A DNA stretch of 64,000 bases from Proteus vulgaris (GTDB taxonomy: Bacteria > Pseudomonadota > Gammaproteobacteria > Enterobacterales > Enterobacteriaceae): NCBI RefSeq assembly GCF_033708015.1, contig NZ_CP137920.1, forward strand, positions 1,674,001 through 1,738,000, read 5' to 3'. Shown in pieces: positions 1 through 7,931 of this stretch; position 1 is the stretch's first letter, and each line of letters opens with the position of its first letter. A program made the position numbers and the translations under genes. The notes below the pieces were generated by a model that did not search any database, had not been told where the DNA came from, and saw only the letters and a list, made by a program, of their open reading frames with translations.

Positions 1-33
1 GGTGCAGTTCACGACAGGGCGGGGCGCAGTCAC
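1..33 (+). mobile_element. Possible right end of a second IS200/IS605-family element
   Basis: The first 33 bases are G+C-rich and end in GCAGTCAC. The right end of the complete IS605-type element in this window also ends in GCAGTCAC (11372..11379), preceded by a similar G-rich block. The element body would lie left of the window. The junction falls two bases before the stop codon of the transporter gene that begins on the minus strand at 527. This rests on a short match only, so it is tentative. Confidence 0.35.
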
Positions 34-35
34 AT

Positions 36-527
36 TTATGTGTTAACGGTTTCCTGTTGCAGATTTTTTTTCGTCGGTACGGCTTTTGGCTTGCTGCTAG
101 AGTAAATGAAAAAAAGTGCGATACCCAAACAGATAACGGCACTAAGTCTGCTTAAGGAGAACGAGATTGCCTCATTGCCTAGCCAGCCGAAGTTATCAAT
201 CAGCATGCTCATGGTTAACTGGCCAAAAATGACCGCGACCGTAGCAACTGCTGTGCCAATACGTTGAACGGCTAGAACCATAATAACGATATATGGTACG
301 CCAAATATTGCGCCTAGCAATTGCCATTTAGGCACATCCATCAAAGTCAGAGCGTGTTTGGGCTCGAAAAAAAAGATCAGCAACGCCGTCACCAGCGCGC
401 CTACAGAAAATGTCAGGAACGCACTTTTGAATACGCCGACCTTGCTGCCCAGCTGGCCATTGATAGCCGCTTGGATACTCAACATAGCACCACCGACGAC
501 GGCGAGAAGGATCATGATAATAGTCAT
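36..527 (-). CDS. DMT-family small transporter (YdcZ/DUF606 type), second gene of a pair
   Basis: The protein has 163 residues, nearly all in about five hydrophobic segments, with a short polar basic C-terminal tail. The N-terminal pattern (GGAMLSIQAAINGQLG) is typical of the YdcZ/DUF606 branch of the drug/metabolite transporter superfamily, whose members are half the size of EamA proteins and are often encoded as adjacent pairs. It lies 9 bp downstream of a paralogue, so the two are probably co-transcribed and may form a heterodimer in the inner membrane. The substrate is unknown. Base composition is G+C-richer than the Proteus backbone further right. Confidence 0.8.
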   Translation of the reverse strand: MTIIMILLAVVGGAMLSIQAAINGQLGSKVGVFKSAFLTFSVGALVTALLIFFFEPKHALTLMDVPKWQLLGAIFGVPYIVIMVLAVQRIGTAVATVAVIFGQLTMSMLIDNFGWLGNEAISFSLSRLSAVICLGIALFFIYSSSKPKAVPTKKNLQQETVNT

Positions 528-536
528 AATGTTAAT

Positions 537-980
537 TTACTCCTGTGCAACCATAACCAGCGCTGCAATGATGAAAAACAGCGCGATGATACGTTTTCTG
601 TCAATTTTCCTGTGTGACGAACCAAACAGGCCAAAGTGGTCAATAATCAGGCTATTAAAGACTTGACCTGCCAATATGCCGATCATAGTCATAGCGATGC
701 CGATTGTTGGTGTTGCTACAGTCAGGATGATGACGTAAATTGGCCCAAGCACACCACCAAGCAGATACCACGAAGGCTGTGCAAAGAATGATGGGCTGGT
801 ACGTGGGCTGAAAAAAAGCATCAGCAAGAAGGTCAGTGCCGCGCCCACACCAAATATGCTGAAAGTAGCCCAGAGATCACCAACCTCCCCACCAAGAGGT
901 CCAAGCAATCCTGCCTCTATGGACAGTCCCATACCTCCGGCAATTACGATAAAAATTAATATCAGCTGCATAGCAATCAA
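537..980 (-). CDS. DMT-family small transporter (YdcZ/DUF606 type), first gene of a pair
   Basis: The protein has 147 residues with about five membrane spans. The motif GLSIEAGLLGPLG matches the equivalent start of its downstream neighbour, showing that the two are paralogues. It is divergent from a LysR-type regulator that starts 90 bp away, the usual arrangement for a regulator and its target, so LysR control of the pair is a reasonable inference. Export of a small metabolite or drug is the family role; nothing in the sequence names the substrate. Confidence 0.8.
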   Translation of the reverse strand: MIAMQLILIFIVIAGGMGLSIEAGLLGPLGGEVGDLWATFSIFGVGAALTFLLMLFFSPRTSPSFFAQPSWYLLGGVLGPIYVIILTVATPTIGIAMTMIGILAGQVFNSLIIDHFGLFGSSHRKIDRKRIIALFFIIAALVMVAQE

Positions 981-1070
981 TCTCCCGTTGTCTAGGTGGA
1001 GAAGATTACAGCTTTACATAGATGAGAAAAATGCCACAATAAGATAAACACTTGTGCAGGATATGCATTA

Positions 1071-2006
1071 ATGAATAAACTTGGAAACATCAGTATTCGT
1101 ACCCTACTGATTTTTATAGATGTTTATGAAACGCAGAATTTCTCTGTAGTGGCACGGCGGGAAGGGATATCAGCTTCTCAGGTATCGCGCGTCATCCATC
1201 AGATAGAGGATATGCTCGGGCAGCAGCTTTTTTACCGTAATACCCGTGCGATAATTCCGACGGAAAGTGGCCATATTTTTGTCCGCTATGCGCGGGCCAT
1301 GACTAGCAACATGGAGGAAGCGCGACGAGAACTTAACGAGAGAACGCTTGAGCCTTCTGGAATGGTTCGCATAAACGCACCGGTGTTCTTTGGACAGCGC
1401 CATGTAGCACCCGCGTTACCCAGCTTGGCGGATCGATACCCTCGGCTTAGCATTGAACTTACGCTGACTGATGATTACATCGATCCACACCAAAAGGCGG
1501 CTGACGTAATTTTCCGAATTGGAGTGCTGACGGACTCCTCGTTTCATGCGCGCGTGTTTGGCCAGCAGTTCTATCATCTTGCTGCGTCACCGGATTACAT
1601 CCGCCGCCACGGTAGACTAAACTCACCCGAAGAGTTCGCACATCATAAATGCCTGGTCTATCGCGGTTCGTCAGGACCAAACCACTGGCTGCTACGTAGG
1701 CATGGAGAGGAATGGGTGCACTATCCCGTCTCACCTCTGATGTCGTCTAATAATGCTGAAACCCTGCTGATTGCCGCACTCGGAGGAATGGGAATTGTGC
1801 TGTTTCCTGACTGGCTGATTGGAGACCGGTTGAAGAGTGGCGATCTAGTCGAACTGTTGCCGGATCTGGATATATCTATAAAAACCGAGCCACAGCATAT
1901 CGCGGCAATCTACCCAAATGCCCGCCACCCTCCACTGAACGTTCGGGCAGTTATCGATTACTACATAGACGCGTTCAGTTCACCACTTTACTGGCAGTCT
2001 AAATAA
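1071..2006 (+). CDS. LysR-family transcriptional regulator
   Basis: The protein has 311 residues, normal for the family. An N-terminal winged helix-turn-helix (about residues 8-66; SVVARREGISASQVSRVI) is followed by a LysR substrate-binding domain (about residues 95-300). The domain features (PSGMVRINAP, then a GGMGIVLFPDWL segment) resemble the CrgA/AaeR-like branch. The gene is divergent from the DMT transporter pair, which is its likely target. The inducer cannot be read from sequence. The base composition matches the transporter genes, consistent with joint acquisition. Confidence 0.9.
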   Translation: MNKLGNISIRTLLIFIDVYETQNFSVVARREGISASQVSRVIHQIEDMLGQQLFYRNTRAIIPTESGHIFVRYARAMTSNMEEARRELNERTLEPSGMVRINAPVFFGQRHVAPALPSLADRYPRLSIELTLTDDYIDPHQKAADVIFRIGVLTDSSFHARVFGQQFYHLAASPDYIRRHGRLNSPEEFAHHKCLVYRGSSGPNHWLLRRHGEEWVHYPVSPLMSSNNAETLLIAALGGMGIVLFPDWLIGDRLKSGDLVELLPDLDISIKTEPQHIAAIYPNARHPPLNVRAVIDYYIDAFSSPLYWQSK

Positions 2007-2272
2007 GATAGCGATTCTATTGCTCGTCTTGAAAATAGTGCTGATGAATTTAATGGAAACGAACAGCCAATGAGCGTAATCAGAACTCTCAAGATGCAAG
2101 TCATTCGCTTCAATGAAATGACGAGTGAACTCGCCAGTAAAGAAGGTGAAGGAGATTTAAGCCTAGCGTATTGGACAGAGAAGGCCATAAGCATTATTTT
2201 GAACGCTAGGGCTCTTCTTCTGAAGAAATGGAGCTTATCTTTGAGGAATTTGAACTTATAGAAATTTTGTAA
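2007..2272 (+). pseudogene. Probable decayed small gene, frameshifted
   Basis: Directly after the LysR stop an open frame runs from 2007 through an ATG at 2070 and reads as plausible protein (for example SVIRTLKMQVIRFNEM and LSLAYWTEKAISIILNARA). Near 2210-2220 the coding-like text moves to another frame that ends in an acidic tail (EEMELIFEEFELIEIL) and a TAA at 2270. This looks like one reading frame broken by an indel and lacking a clear start. I do not recognise the family, and the call is tentative. Confidence 0.25.
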
Positions 2273-2295
2273 CAATTCACAATCAAGGAATTTGT

Positions 2296-3003
2296 ATGCG
2301 TTTTCTAACGCTAATTTTTTGCCTCAATCTAAGTTTGGCGTCTTTTCCATCAATGGCAATTGATGATGTTGATGACGATGGTACTATGTCTGCCTCCTAT
2401 TCAGGAGAATTGTTTGACTGCCGCCAAGAGTTAATTAAGTTAATCGTCAGTAGTAACCATGCATTAATTCGAGTGGAACGTGTCACTGCAGATAGGCTTG
2501 ATCTTTTTATCGATAGGCGTGAGCAAGACAAACTGATAATTCAGCTTTCTGATAAAAGTCAAAAACCATCCAATGAATCCCCTGGTGCAGGCATGTTAGG
2601 GTGGGTTTCATACGATCTGAAAAGAAACCAACTGCAAGATGTAAGCACCGGTGAGGCCTTAACGTTCAGTCATTCTAAAGGGCAAAGAATGCAGTCATGC
2701 CTCAAAAAAGAGGAGGAGTGTCATCAAATTTTGAATACTATCCGACTTCAAGCCTTCATTGCACAGTCACCAAAATGGCGTGTAGTAGGAAAAGGGAGAG
2801 CCTATTTTCATGCGGCGCCGACAGAAAAATGCCGCCACAATAATTGGTTTGTAGTACCCGGAGATATTCTTCAAATCAATGGGATGAGAGCGACAAAGCC
2901 TGTTGATGGGGATAATAATGATTGGCTATTGGTTGGATATGGTGACGCACATGGGTGGATAAAGGTGAATAGATTAGAGCCAGTAGATGAACCAACAGAG
3001 TAA
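2296..3003 (+). CDS. Secreted protein of unknown function with a C-terminal SH3-like region
   Basis: The protein has 235 residues. A signal peptide (about residues 1-21, ending SFPSMA) points to export to the periplasm. The middle is polar, with paired cysteines (QSCLKKEEECHQ). The last 75 residues (WRVVGKGRAYFHAAP ... WLLVGYGDAHGWIKVNRL) look like a bacterial SH3-type fold, found in proteins that bind cell wall or other ligands. AAGGAA lies upstream of the ATG. I do not recognise a named family, and neighbours give no operon context. Confidence 0.6.
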   Translation: MRFLTLIFCLNLSLASFPSMAIDDVDDDGTMSASYSGELFDCRQELIKLIVSSNHALIRVERVTADRLDLFIDRREQDKLIIQLSDKSQKPSNESPGAGMLGWVSYDLKRNQLQDVSTGEALTFSHSKGQRMQSCLKKEEECHQILNTIRLQAFIAQSPKWRVVGKGRAYFHAAPTEKCRHNNWFVVPGDILQINGMRATKPVDGDNNDWLLVGYGDAHGWIKVNRLEPVDEPTE

Positions 3004-3116
3004 ACGCTGGCCATCATTTGTATTTACTTAAACTTAAAAGAGTAAAACTGCTCTTGACCGTTTGCTTTGAGCGAGGAGCGGATCTTTTTATTTTGTAGCG
3101 AAAACGCTCCATATGG

Positions 3117-3767
3117 TCAGGTTATGGCAATACCTCTCGCTCTTAAGCTACGTCTGCTTGAATTAATTGCTTCCAGAAGACGCTGGCGGCTTTCTCTGAG
3201 ATGAATGGCGAGTAATTCTACGGCTTTCTCAGTATCTTGCAATCTAAGTGCAGTTATTATTTCTTGATGATCCTCCCAGGCGGGATTTGATGGTGCTTTG
3301 TCGAGCCATCGTGCCCGTGAAAGTCGGCGCAGGGAATCGCTTATTCCTTCGATGATAAACGCGTTCTGACAATAATGGGCTAGCTGAAGATGGAATCGTG
3401 TTCCTGCATCGTCCATTATCTCTTCCGCAGCGTCAACAGTATTCCCCTTGAGTAGATTTTCCAGAATGTTAAGTTGTTCTGCTGTCATCTGTTTGATTGA
3501 AAGTTTTAATGCTGCAATTTCAAGTACTTCTCGGTAAATACACAGTTGTTCAACTTCATCGACATCGATAGGTGCCACTAACCAACGTAACCCTTCTCGA
3601 CAGACCAAACCTTCTGACTCAAGTTTTTGTAATGCGGTTCGCACAGGCGTTCGAGATGCGTTAAACGTTGCTTCAGCCCAGCGCTCAGTCAGCCGTTCTC
3701 CAGGTCCTAGATCCATGCTGAGTATCAATTTTCTTAATTGGTTTTCAACTTCTGATGCCTGGCTCAT
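3117..3767 (-). CDS. GntR-family transcriptional regulator (FCD domain)
   Basis: The protein has 216 residues. The N-terminal winged helix-turn-helix (about residues 5-72) contains the GntR signature ASRTPVRTALQKLESEGLV. An all-helical FCD ligand-binding domain follows (about residues 78-205; EVLEIAALKLS, FHLQLAHYCQN). It is divergent from an MFS transporter. Two palindromes of the kind bound by FadR-type regulators lie in the shared intergenic region, so it most likely represses the transporter, and perhaps itself, until a small carboxylate-type effector binds. The effector identity is unknown. Confidence 0.9.
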   Translation of the reverse strand: MSQASEVENQLRKLILSMDLGPGERLTERWAEATFNASRTPVRTALQKLESEGLVCREGLRWLVAPIDVDEVEQLCIYREVLEIAALKLSIKQMTAEQLNILENLLKGNTVDAAEEIMDDAGTRFHLQLAHYCQNAFIIEGISDSLRRLSRARWLDKAPSNPAWEDHQEIITALRLQDTEKAVELLAIHLRESRQRLLEAINSSRRSLRARGIAIT

Positions 3768-3815
3768 AACGACAATATTCTCCCGTGAATTGACAGTAAG
3801 ATGCGCTATCGGTAT

Positions 3816-3836
3816 GGTATACCAATTTGGTATACC
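3816..3836. promoter_or_regulatory. Double palindromic operator, probable GntR-regulator site
   Basis: Two copies of the palindrome GGTATACC lie at 3816-3823 and 3829-3836, 13 bp centre to centre. The second is embedded in the 12-bp perfect palindrome TTGGTATACCAA (3827-3838). The form TGGTATACCA fits the core recognised by FadR/FCD-subfamily GntR regulators (tnGTnnACna). The position, 18 bp upstream of the MFS start and facing the divergent GntR gene, makes it the likely operator. Confidence 0.75.
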
Positions 3837-3853
3837 AAAAAAAGAGCGTTTTT

Positions 3854-5056
3854 ATGACTCCTTTTTATAACAACTTTTGGAAGAGAAACCTGATTGTTTG
3901 CTTTATTGGCTCGTTCTCAACCGTCTTTGCAATGACTCTGATGCTACCATTTCTGCCTTTGTATGTCGAAGAACTTGGTGTTCACGGTCATGCTGAGATT
4001 GTTCAATGGTCTGGTGTGGTATTCAGCGCAACATTTATTACTGCCGGGTTGATTGCCCCAGTTTGGGGAAGACTCGGTGATAGATATGGACGCAAGTCGA
4101 TGCTCGTGAGAGCCAGCTTTGGAATGGCTATCACGGTTTCACTTATGGGACTGGCAACAAATATCTGGCAATTAGTCGGACTGCGGTTGTTAGCTGGCCT
4201 TGCAGGAGGTTACTCATCCGGTGCTACGATCCTTATCGCTGTCCAAGCTCCCAAAGAACGTATCGCATGGGCGTTAGGGATCGTTTCATCCGGTGTCATG
4301 GCAGGTAATCTTGTTGGCCCCCTTGCCGGGGGATGGTTGCCGGGACTGATTGGCATTCGAACTACGTTTTTCTACGCAGCCGCCTTGATATTTCTGGCCT
4401 TTATTATGACCCTCACGCTCATCCGTGAAGAGGTGCAAAAAAACACAGTTTCATCGACAAAAAAATGCATGAACTGGTCGCAGTTACCTGCCCGTTCGGT
4501 GATTGTCTGTATGCTTTGTACCGGCTTATTGCTGATGCTGGCCAATATGTCGATAGAACCCATTATTACGGTCTATGTACAAACTCTCGTTAGTGAGGCA
4601 TCTCAGATAACTAAAGTGGCAGGGTATGTAATGGCTGTCGCGGCCTTGGGCAGTATCATTTCCGCATCTTGGCTTGGAAAGCTAGCCGACAGAATAGGAC
4701 ATTTCCGCATCATCATACTGGCGTTAGCTGCTGCCGGATTGTTGCTGATCCCTCAGGCATTTGTTACCTCGGGCTGGCAGCTTATTGTTCTGCGTTTCCT
4801 TATGGGGCTTGCACTAGGTGGATTATTACCCTGTATTGCAACGGTAATACGTCAGCGCGTACCAGAAGGAATGGTAGGAAGTATTCTCGGCTATTCTGTA
4901 GCCGCACAGTTTGCAGGCCAGTTCATCGGACCGCTGATAGGCGGAATTGTCGGTGGTCATATCGGGATGCGGGCAGTATTTCTAGCAACTAGCTTTATAT
5001 TGCTGCTCGGTGCGATTTGGAATTTTAAAATATATCGCAAGTCAGCTACACGTTGA
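3854..5056 (+). CDS. MFS efflux transporter, MdtG-like
   Basis: The protein has 400 residues and about 12 membrane spans. The MFS motif A is clear in the loop after TM2 (GRLGDRYGRKSM), with a degenerate repeat in the second half (GKLADRIGHFR). The TM5 region (SSGVMAGNLVGPLAGG) resembles the antiporter motif C of drug/proton exporters. The ATG at 3854 is preceded by AAGAG at a proper distance. An earlier in-frame TTG at 3827 lies inside the operator palindrome and is unlikely. Export of a drug or metabolite across the inner membrane is inferred from family. The composition is G+C-rich like the rest of the left block. Confidence 0.88.
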   Translation: MTPFYNNFWKRNLIVCFIGSFSTVFAMTLMLPFLPLYVEELGVHGHAEIVQWSGVVFSATFITAGLIAPVWGRLGDRYGRKSMLVRASFGMAITVSLMGLATNIWQLVGLRLLAGLAGGYSSGATILIAVQAPKERIAWALGIVSSGVMAGNLVGPLAGGWLPGLIGIRTTFFYAAALIFLAFIMTLTLIREEVQKNTVSSTKKCMNWSQLPARSVIVCMLCTGLLLMLANMSIEPIITVYVQTLVSEASQITKVAGYVMAVAALGSIISASWLGKLADRIGHFRIIILALAAAGLLLIPQAFVTSGWQLIVLRFLMGLALGGLLPCIATVIRQRVPEGMVGSILGYSVAAQFAGQFIGPLIGGIVGGHIGMRAVFLATSFILLLGAIWNFKIYRKSATR

Positions 5057-5096
5057 TGAACTGTATTCCTCTTCACTTGTACATTTCGGAGATTTT

Positions 5097-5232
5097 ATGA
5101 TGACTCAACTCAATAATATCGATAAAAAAACACCTTTTTAGTAATGGATTTTTAGATGAGCATACTCGAAAAATACTGTCTCAACATGCCTTTGTTATGC
5201 ATTCAACCGAAATATTAAAAGCTTGGACATAA
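5097..5232 (+). pseudogene. Truncated and frameshifted N-terminal gene remnant
   Basis: GGAG followed five bases later by ATGATG at 5097 is a good translation start. The first frame gives only 14 residues (MMTQLNNIDKKTPF) and stops at 5139, after a run of five T. One frame over, protein-like text continues to a stop at 5230 (SNGFLDEHTRKILSQHAFVM). Together they read as the first 44 residues of a lost gene, broken by a T-run indel and by a downstream junction where composition becomes AT-rich. It lies 40 bp after the MFS gene and may have been its operon partner. The family is not identifiable. Confidence 0.4.
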
Positions 5233-5276
5233 AAATATAACTATTTGATATGGAAATAATTACCACAGTTATTTGA

Positions 5277-5669
5277 GTGGTTCAGGGCGAATATCTCATT
5301 GAAGGGGGACTGGGCTTTAATTCAGATGCAGAGTGGGGGCTATTGATGGTGGTAGTGGGGGCTATTGATGGTGGTATTGAAATTCCACTTGATGTCAATA
5401 AACAGCCTCTTATTTGGGTTAACTCTAAAGTTAATAAAGATAGTTCTATCCTCGTGAGAACGTATCATCAAACTCACCCTAATGCACCTAAGTTTGCCCG
5501 TAATGATATTGACGGCTTCAATGATGGCGACCCGATTGATATCCCTGATGGTCGCTTTATTTCCGTTCGTGTACAGATGCCAGAGCAGTCAATCTATAAT
5601 GTAAGAATGCGTGAGATGGAAGAAGTGCAGACGGTGGAAGAGGAGCATAGACGGAAAGAAGAGGATTAA
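5277..5669 (+). CDS. Hypothetical acidic protein, possibly a truncated gene
   Basis: The frame encodes 130 residues from a GTG immediately after an in-frame TGA, with no good ribosome-binding site. The N-terminus may therefore be missing or moved. The C-terminus is strongly charged (EEVQTVEEEHRRKEED). The central part (FNDGDPIDIPDGRFISVRVQMPE) looks like a beta-rich domain. I do not recognise the family. The start region contains a 22-bp tandem duplication that shifts frame between copies. The gene lies between the imported left block and a PAAR effector operon on the other strand. Confidence 0.4.
   Translation: MVQGEYLIEGGLGFNSDAEWGLLMVVVGAIDGGIEIPLDVNKQPLIWVNSKVNKDSSILVRTYHQTHPNAPKFARNDIDGFNDGDPIDIPDGRFISVRVQMPEQSIYNVRMREMEEVQTVEEEHRRKEED
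5333..5376 (+). repeat. 22-bp perfect tandem duplication
   Basis: The unit starting GTGGGGGCTATTGATGG is present twice back to back (5333-5354 and 5355-5376). Since 22 is not a multiple of three, gain or loss of one copy changes the frame of the overlapping gene. It reads like a recent slippage event. Confidence 0.9.
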
Positions 5670-5755
5670 TTATGATTGTTGTTAAACGGGCTGTACTGAT
5701 TAACTAACTCACCCGTTTAACATAATGGGTCTTATGTGCATCAGTTTTATAATCA

Positions 5756-6001
5756 TTATTCCTTTACTGTTAAGAAAATTGCATTAGCAATTATTACCAA
5801 TAATGTAAATATTATTAATAATAAATTAGCTGGCAATTCTCCATATTTTATGGAAAGAAGTACATCACCACAGATAAAAAACATTAAATAAAAATATAAG
5901 ATGCTAATTCTATACTTAATATTTTTATTTTTTTTATTATTCATTTTTAGAAAAACAATAACATTAATTACAGTTAAAATAAAAAAAATATATATTTTCA
6001 T
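5756..6001 (-). CDS. Small membrane protein, candidate immunity protein for the adjacent PAAR effector
   Basis: The protein has 81 residues with three predicted membrane spans (about residues 2-18, 30-50 and 57-78), separated by a Lys/Asn-rich loop (KMNNKKNKNIKY). Its ATG overlaps the TGA of the upstream PAAR effector as ATGA (5998-6001), so translation is probably coupled. A short, very AT-rich membrane protein directly behind a type VI effector is the usual form of immunity proteins against effectors acting on the inner membrane or in the periplasm. Function is inferred from position; I recognise no family. Confidence 0.6.
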   Translation of the reverse strand: MKIYIFFILTVINVIVFLKMNNKKNKNIKYRISILYFYLMFFICGDVLLSIKYGELPANLLLIIFTLLVIIANAIFLTVKE

Positions 6002-7299
6002 TTTTGTTCATCCATAAGTATACCATCAACACTTACCTTATAGGGATTTCCATTCTTATCTAAACATCGGTAATAATAAGGGGGAGAGTTTGGATCACCT
6101 GTAACTAGGATAACTGTCTCACAATGTTCAACAATATATTCTATGTTGGTAATTTTTTCCGGTTCAGAAAGACTTAACATTAAATTCCCTGACTCTTTAT
6201 CAAATACAAAAGCATTCTTTAAATCTTCTTTAATTTTTAATAAATTAATAGCATCACTAGCAATCTCAAGATTAAGAAAAAATTTATTTGCTTGCTTAAA
6301 TGCATAATCTAAATCTTTTCTACCATAATAAAATAAAGCCATCGGTTTTATTTTTCTTTCATCATAAACTTTAGATAACTTAGGTACTAATTTTAATTTA
6401 CCCTGAACTGAAATCCCTAAATCAACCAAGTCATAAGCTAAGTTTCCGACTGACTCATCAAAACCAAGAGCTTTAGCTGTTGCCTTATATCCTTCTCTCA
6501 ACGGACCTTGCACCTCACTATTTCCTTCATAAAATCCTATACCTCCTTCATAGATACCATTGAGACCATGAGCAATAAGTGGAGCTCCAATTAAGCACCC
6601 TAACCCTGTATAACATAGACCAATCCCTCCTATGGTCATCCCTAAACCGCCTAGAATAGAAAGACCATTAATTATCCAATCAATTGATTGATCAGTTAAA
6701 CTTTTCTCTTCTTTTTTTATTTCAGCCGAACCTTGTTCATAGGTTATCTGACCAGATTCAACTTTCTTAACTATTCCATATGAAAAAGATTCAATATCTT
6801 GTTTAAATTCATTTTTTATTTCAGAGTAATATAAGTGTTTTTCACAAAGTTCATTAGCACAGTCAATTAAATGCTGAGCATCTATTCTAATTCTATTATC
6901 GTCTTCATTTACCATAACAGGGATATATTGCTCACTAGAACCATTGATAGTTTGTGATGTAGATAAAATGTCATTATTAACTTGTGAACTAAATACTTTA
7001 GGACTTGAATATGGAATATCGGTAATTACAACGTTAGAACCTAAAGGACACCCACACTGAACAATTGAACCCTCAACAGCCTGTACTTTTCCATGATTAT
7101 TGATTCTATTTTCGCCTGTAGCAATTTTTCCAGCTTGCCCACATTTAGGACAAATAGTGGTAGGATCTCCTACTCTAAGCGCCATTTTTTGATGACAACT
7201 TACATTTTGAATGGTAGCAATACAAGTAGCACCCGTTGTTGTTTTATCTCCATTTATGGCTATAGCCTTACCAAAAATATTCGGTCTTAATTTAGACAT
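5998..7299 (-). CDS. PAAR-domain type VI secretion effector, DUF4225-like C-terminal region
   Basis: The protein has 433 residues. The N-terminal 95 form a PAAR domain (ITGDKTTTGA-like start GDKTTTGATCIAT, then CHQKMALRVGDPTTICPKCGQ and VEGSIVQCGCPLGSNVV), the sharpened tip of the type VI spike. A polar linker of about 100 residues follows. Residues about 205-290 hold a glycine-zipper hydrophobic segment (GGLGMTIGGIGLCYTGLGC) and the motif HGLNGIYEGG, which I associate with DUF4225. The C-terminal 100 residues carry no motif I know. Together with a membrane immunity candidate, a membrane-acting (pore-forming) toxin is plausible but not shown. It sits in a three-gene operon with a DUF5625-like gene 44 bp upstream. 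No other type VI genes are in the window. Confidence 0.8.
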   Translation of the reverse strand: MSKLRPNIFGKAIAINGDKTTTGATCIATIQNVSCHQKMALRVGDPTTICPKCGQAGKIATGENRINNHGKVQAVEGSIVQCGCPLGSNVVITDIPYSSPKVFSSQVNNDILSTSQTINGSSEQYIPVMVNEDDNRIRIDAQHLIDCANELCEKHLYYSEIKNEFKQDIESFSYGIVKKVESGQITYEQGSAEIKKEEKSLTDQSIDWIINGLSILGGLGMTIGGIGLCYTGLGCLIGAPLIAHGLNGIYEGGIGFYEGNSEVQGPLREGYKATAKALGFDESVGNLAYDLVDLGISVQGKLKLVPKLSKVYDERKIKPMALFYYGRKDLDYAFKQANKFFLNLEIASDAINLLKIKEDLKNAFVFDKESGNLMLSLSEPEKITNIEYIVEHCETVILVTGDPNSPPYYYRCLDKNGNPYKVSVDGILMDEQK

Positions 7300-7343
7300 A
7301 GAATTTTTCTTTATCCTTTAAATTATGTACCCTAGTAAAAAAG

Positions 7344-7931
7344 TTAGTTATTAACATAGGTTTTTATAGTGATAAAATAGGTTAATCCATCTATTTTTAA
7401 TTCAGGCCAATCGCCAAGAACAGTGACTTCTAATCTATATTGGCCATATTCTGGTGGGACTGATGCTATAGAAAAGGCATCGGCTCTACGAACACTATTA
7501 TTTCTGTGTATATAATCTAAAATTAATGATTCAGACATATCATTATTCACTTTATATAAATTTACTTTAAATATCGCAGAGTTACCGATGTTTTTTATTG
7601 GTCCTTTTCCATTGAATATTTCAAATTTAGAAAAATTAAGATTTTTATTTGGATTTTCTTCTATATTCAAAATTATATGAGATGACGGAGGTGATACAGG
7701 GAATAAATATAATAATTTAGGTGATGGGATTGGAGTTTTCCAAAAAACAAAGTTAATAGAGTCCCCTTTTTTATACAGTTTTATGGGGATATTAATAGGG
7801 TGCCCTTCGGCTATTTTAGGTGATAAGAAAAAATAAGGGTCATCATCTATTGGTTTAAGCCATTGATATAGAAGAATTCCACTCACTCCAACCAATAAAC
7901 CCAATACAAACAAAATCCTTTTCATATACAT
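7344..7931 (-). CDS. DUF5625-like exported protein upstream of the PAAR effector
   Basis: The protein has 195 residues. An N-terminal membrane anchor or uncleaved signal (about residues 4-22) is followed by a beta-rich domain. Segments such as GHPINIPIKLYKKGDSINFVF and EYGQYRLEVTVLGDWPELKIDG recall the DUF5625 pattern (PGxYRVxVxxLxDxPEL near the C-terminus). AAGGA precedes the ATG at 7931; a second ATG two codons on is possible. It is the first gene of the PAAR operon, so it could be an additional immunity protein or an accessory factor. This is inference from position. Confidence 0.5.
   Translation of the reverse strand: MYMKRILFVLGLLVGVSGILLYQWLKPIDDDPYFFLSPKIAEGHPINIPIKLYKKGDSINFVFWKTPIPSPKLLYLFPVSPPSSHIILNIEENPNKNLNFSKFEIFNGKGPIKNIGNSAIFKVNLYKVNNDMSESLILDYIHRNNSVRRADAFSIASVPPEYGQYRLEVTVLGDWPELKIDGLTYFITIKTYVNN

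Noticed and set aside
3827..3853. Upstream TTG start for the MFS transporter
   Set aside because: The codons lie inside the operator palindrome, and the ATG at 3854 has a proper ribosome-binding site.
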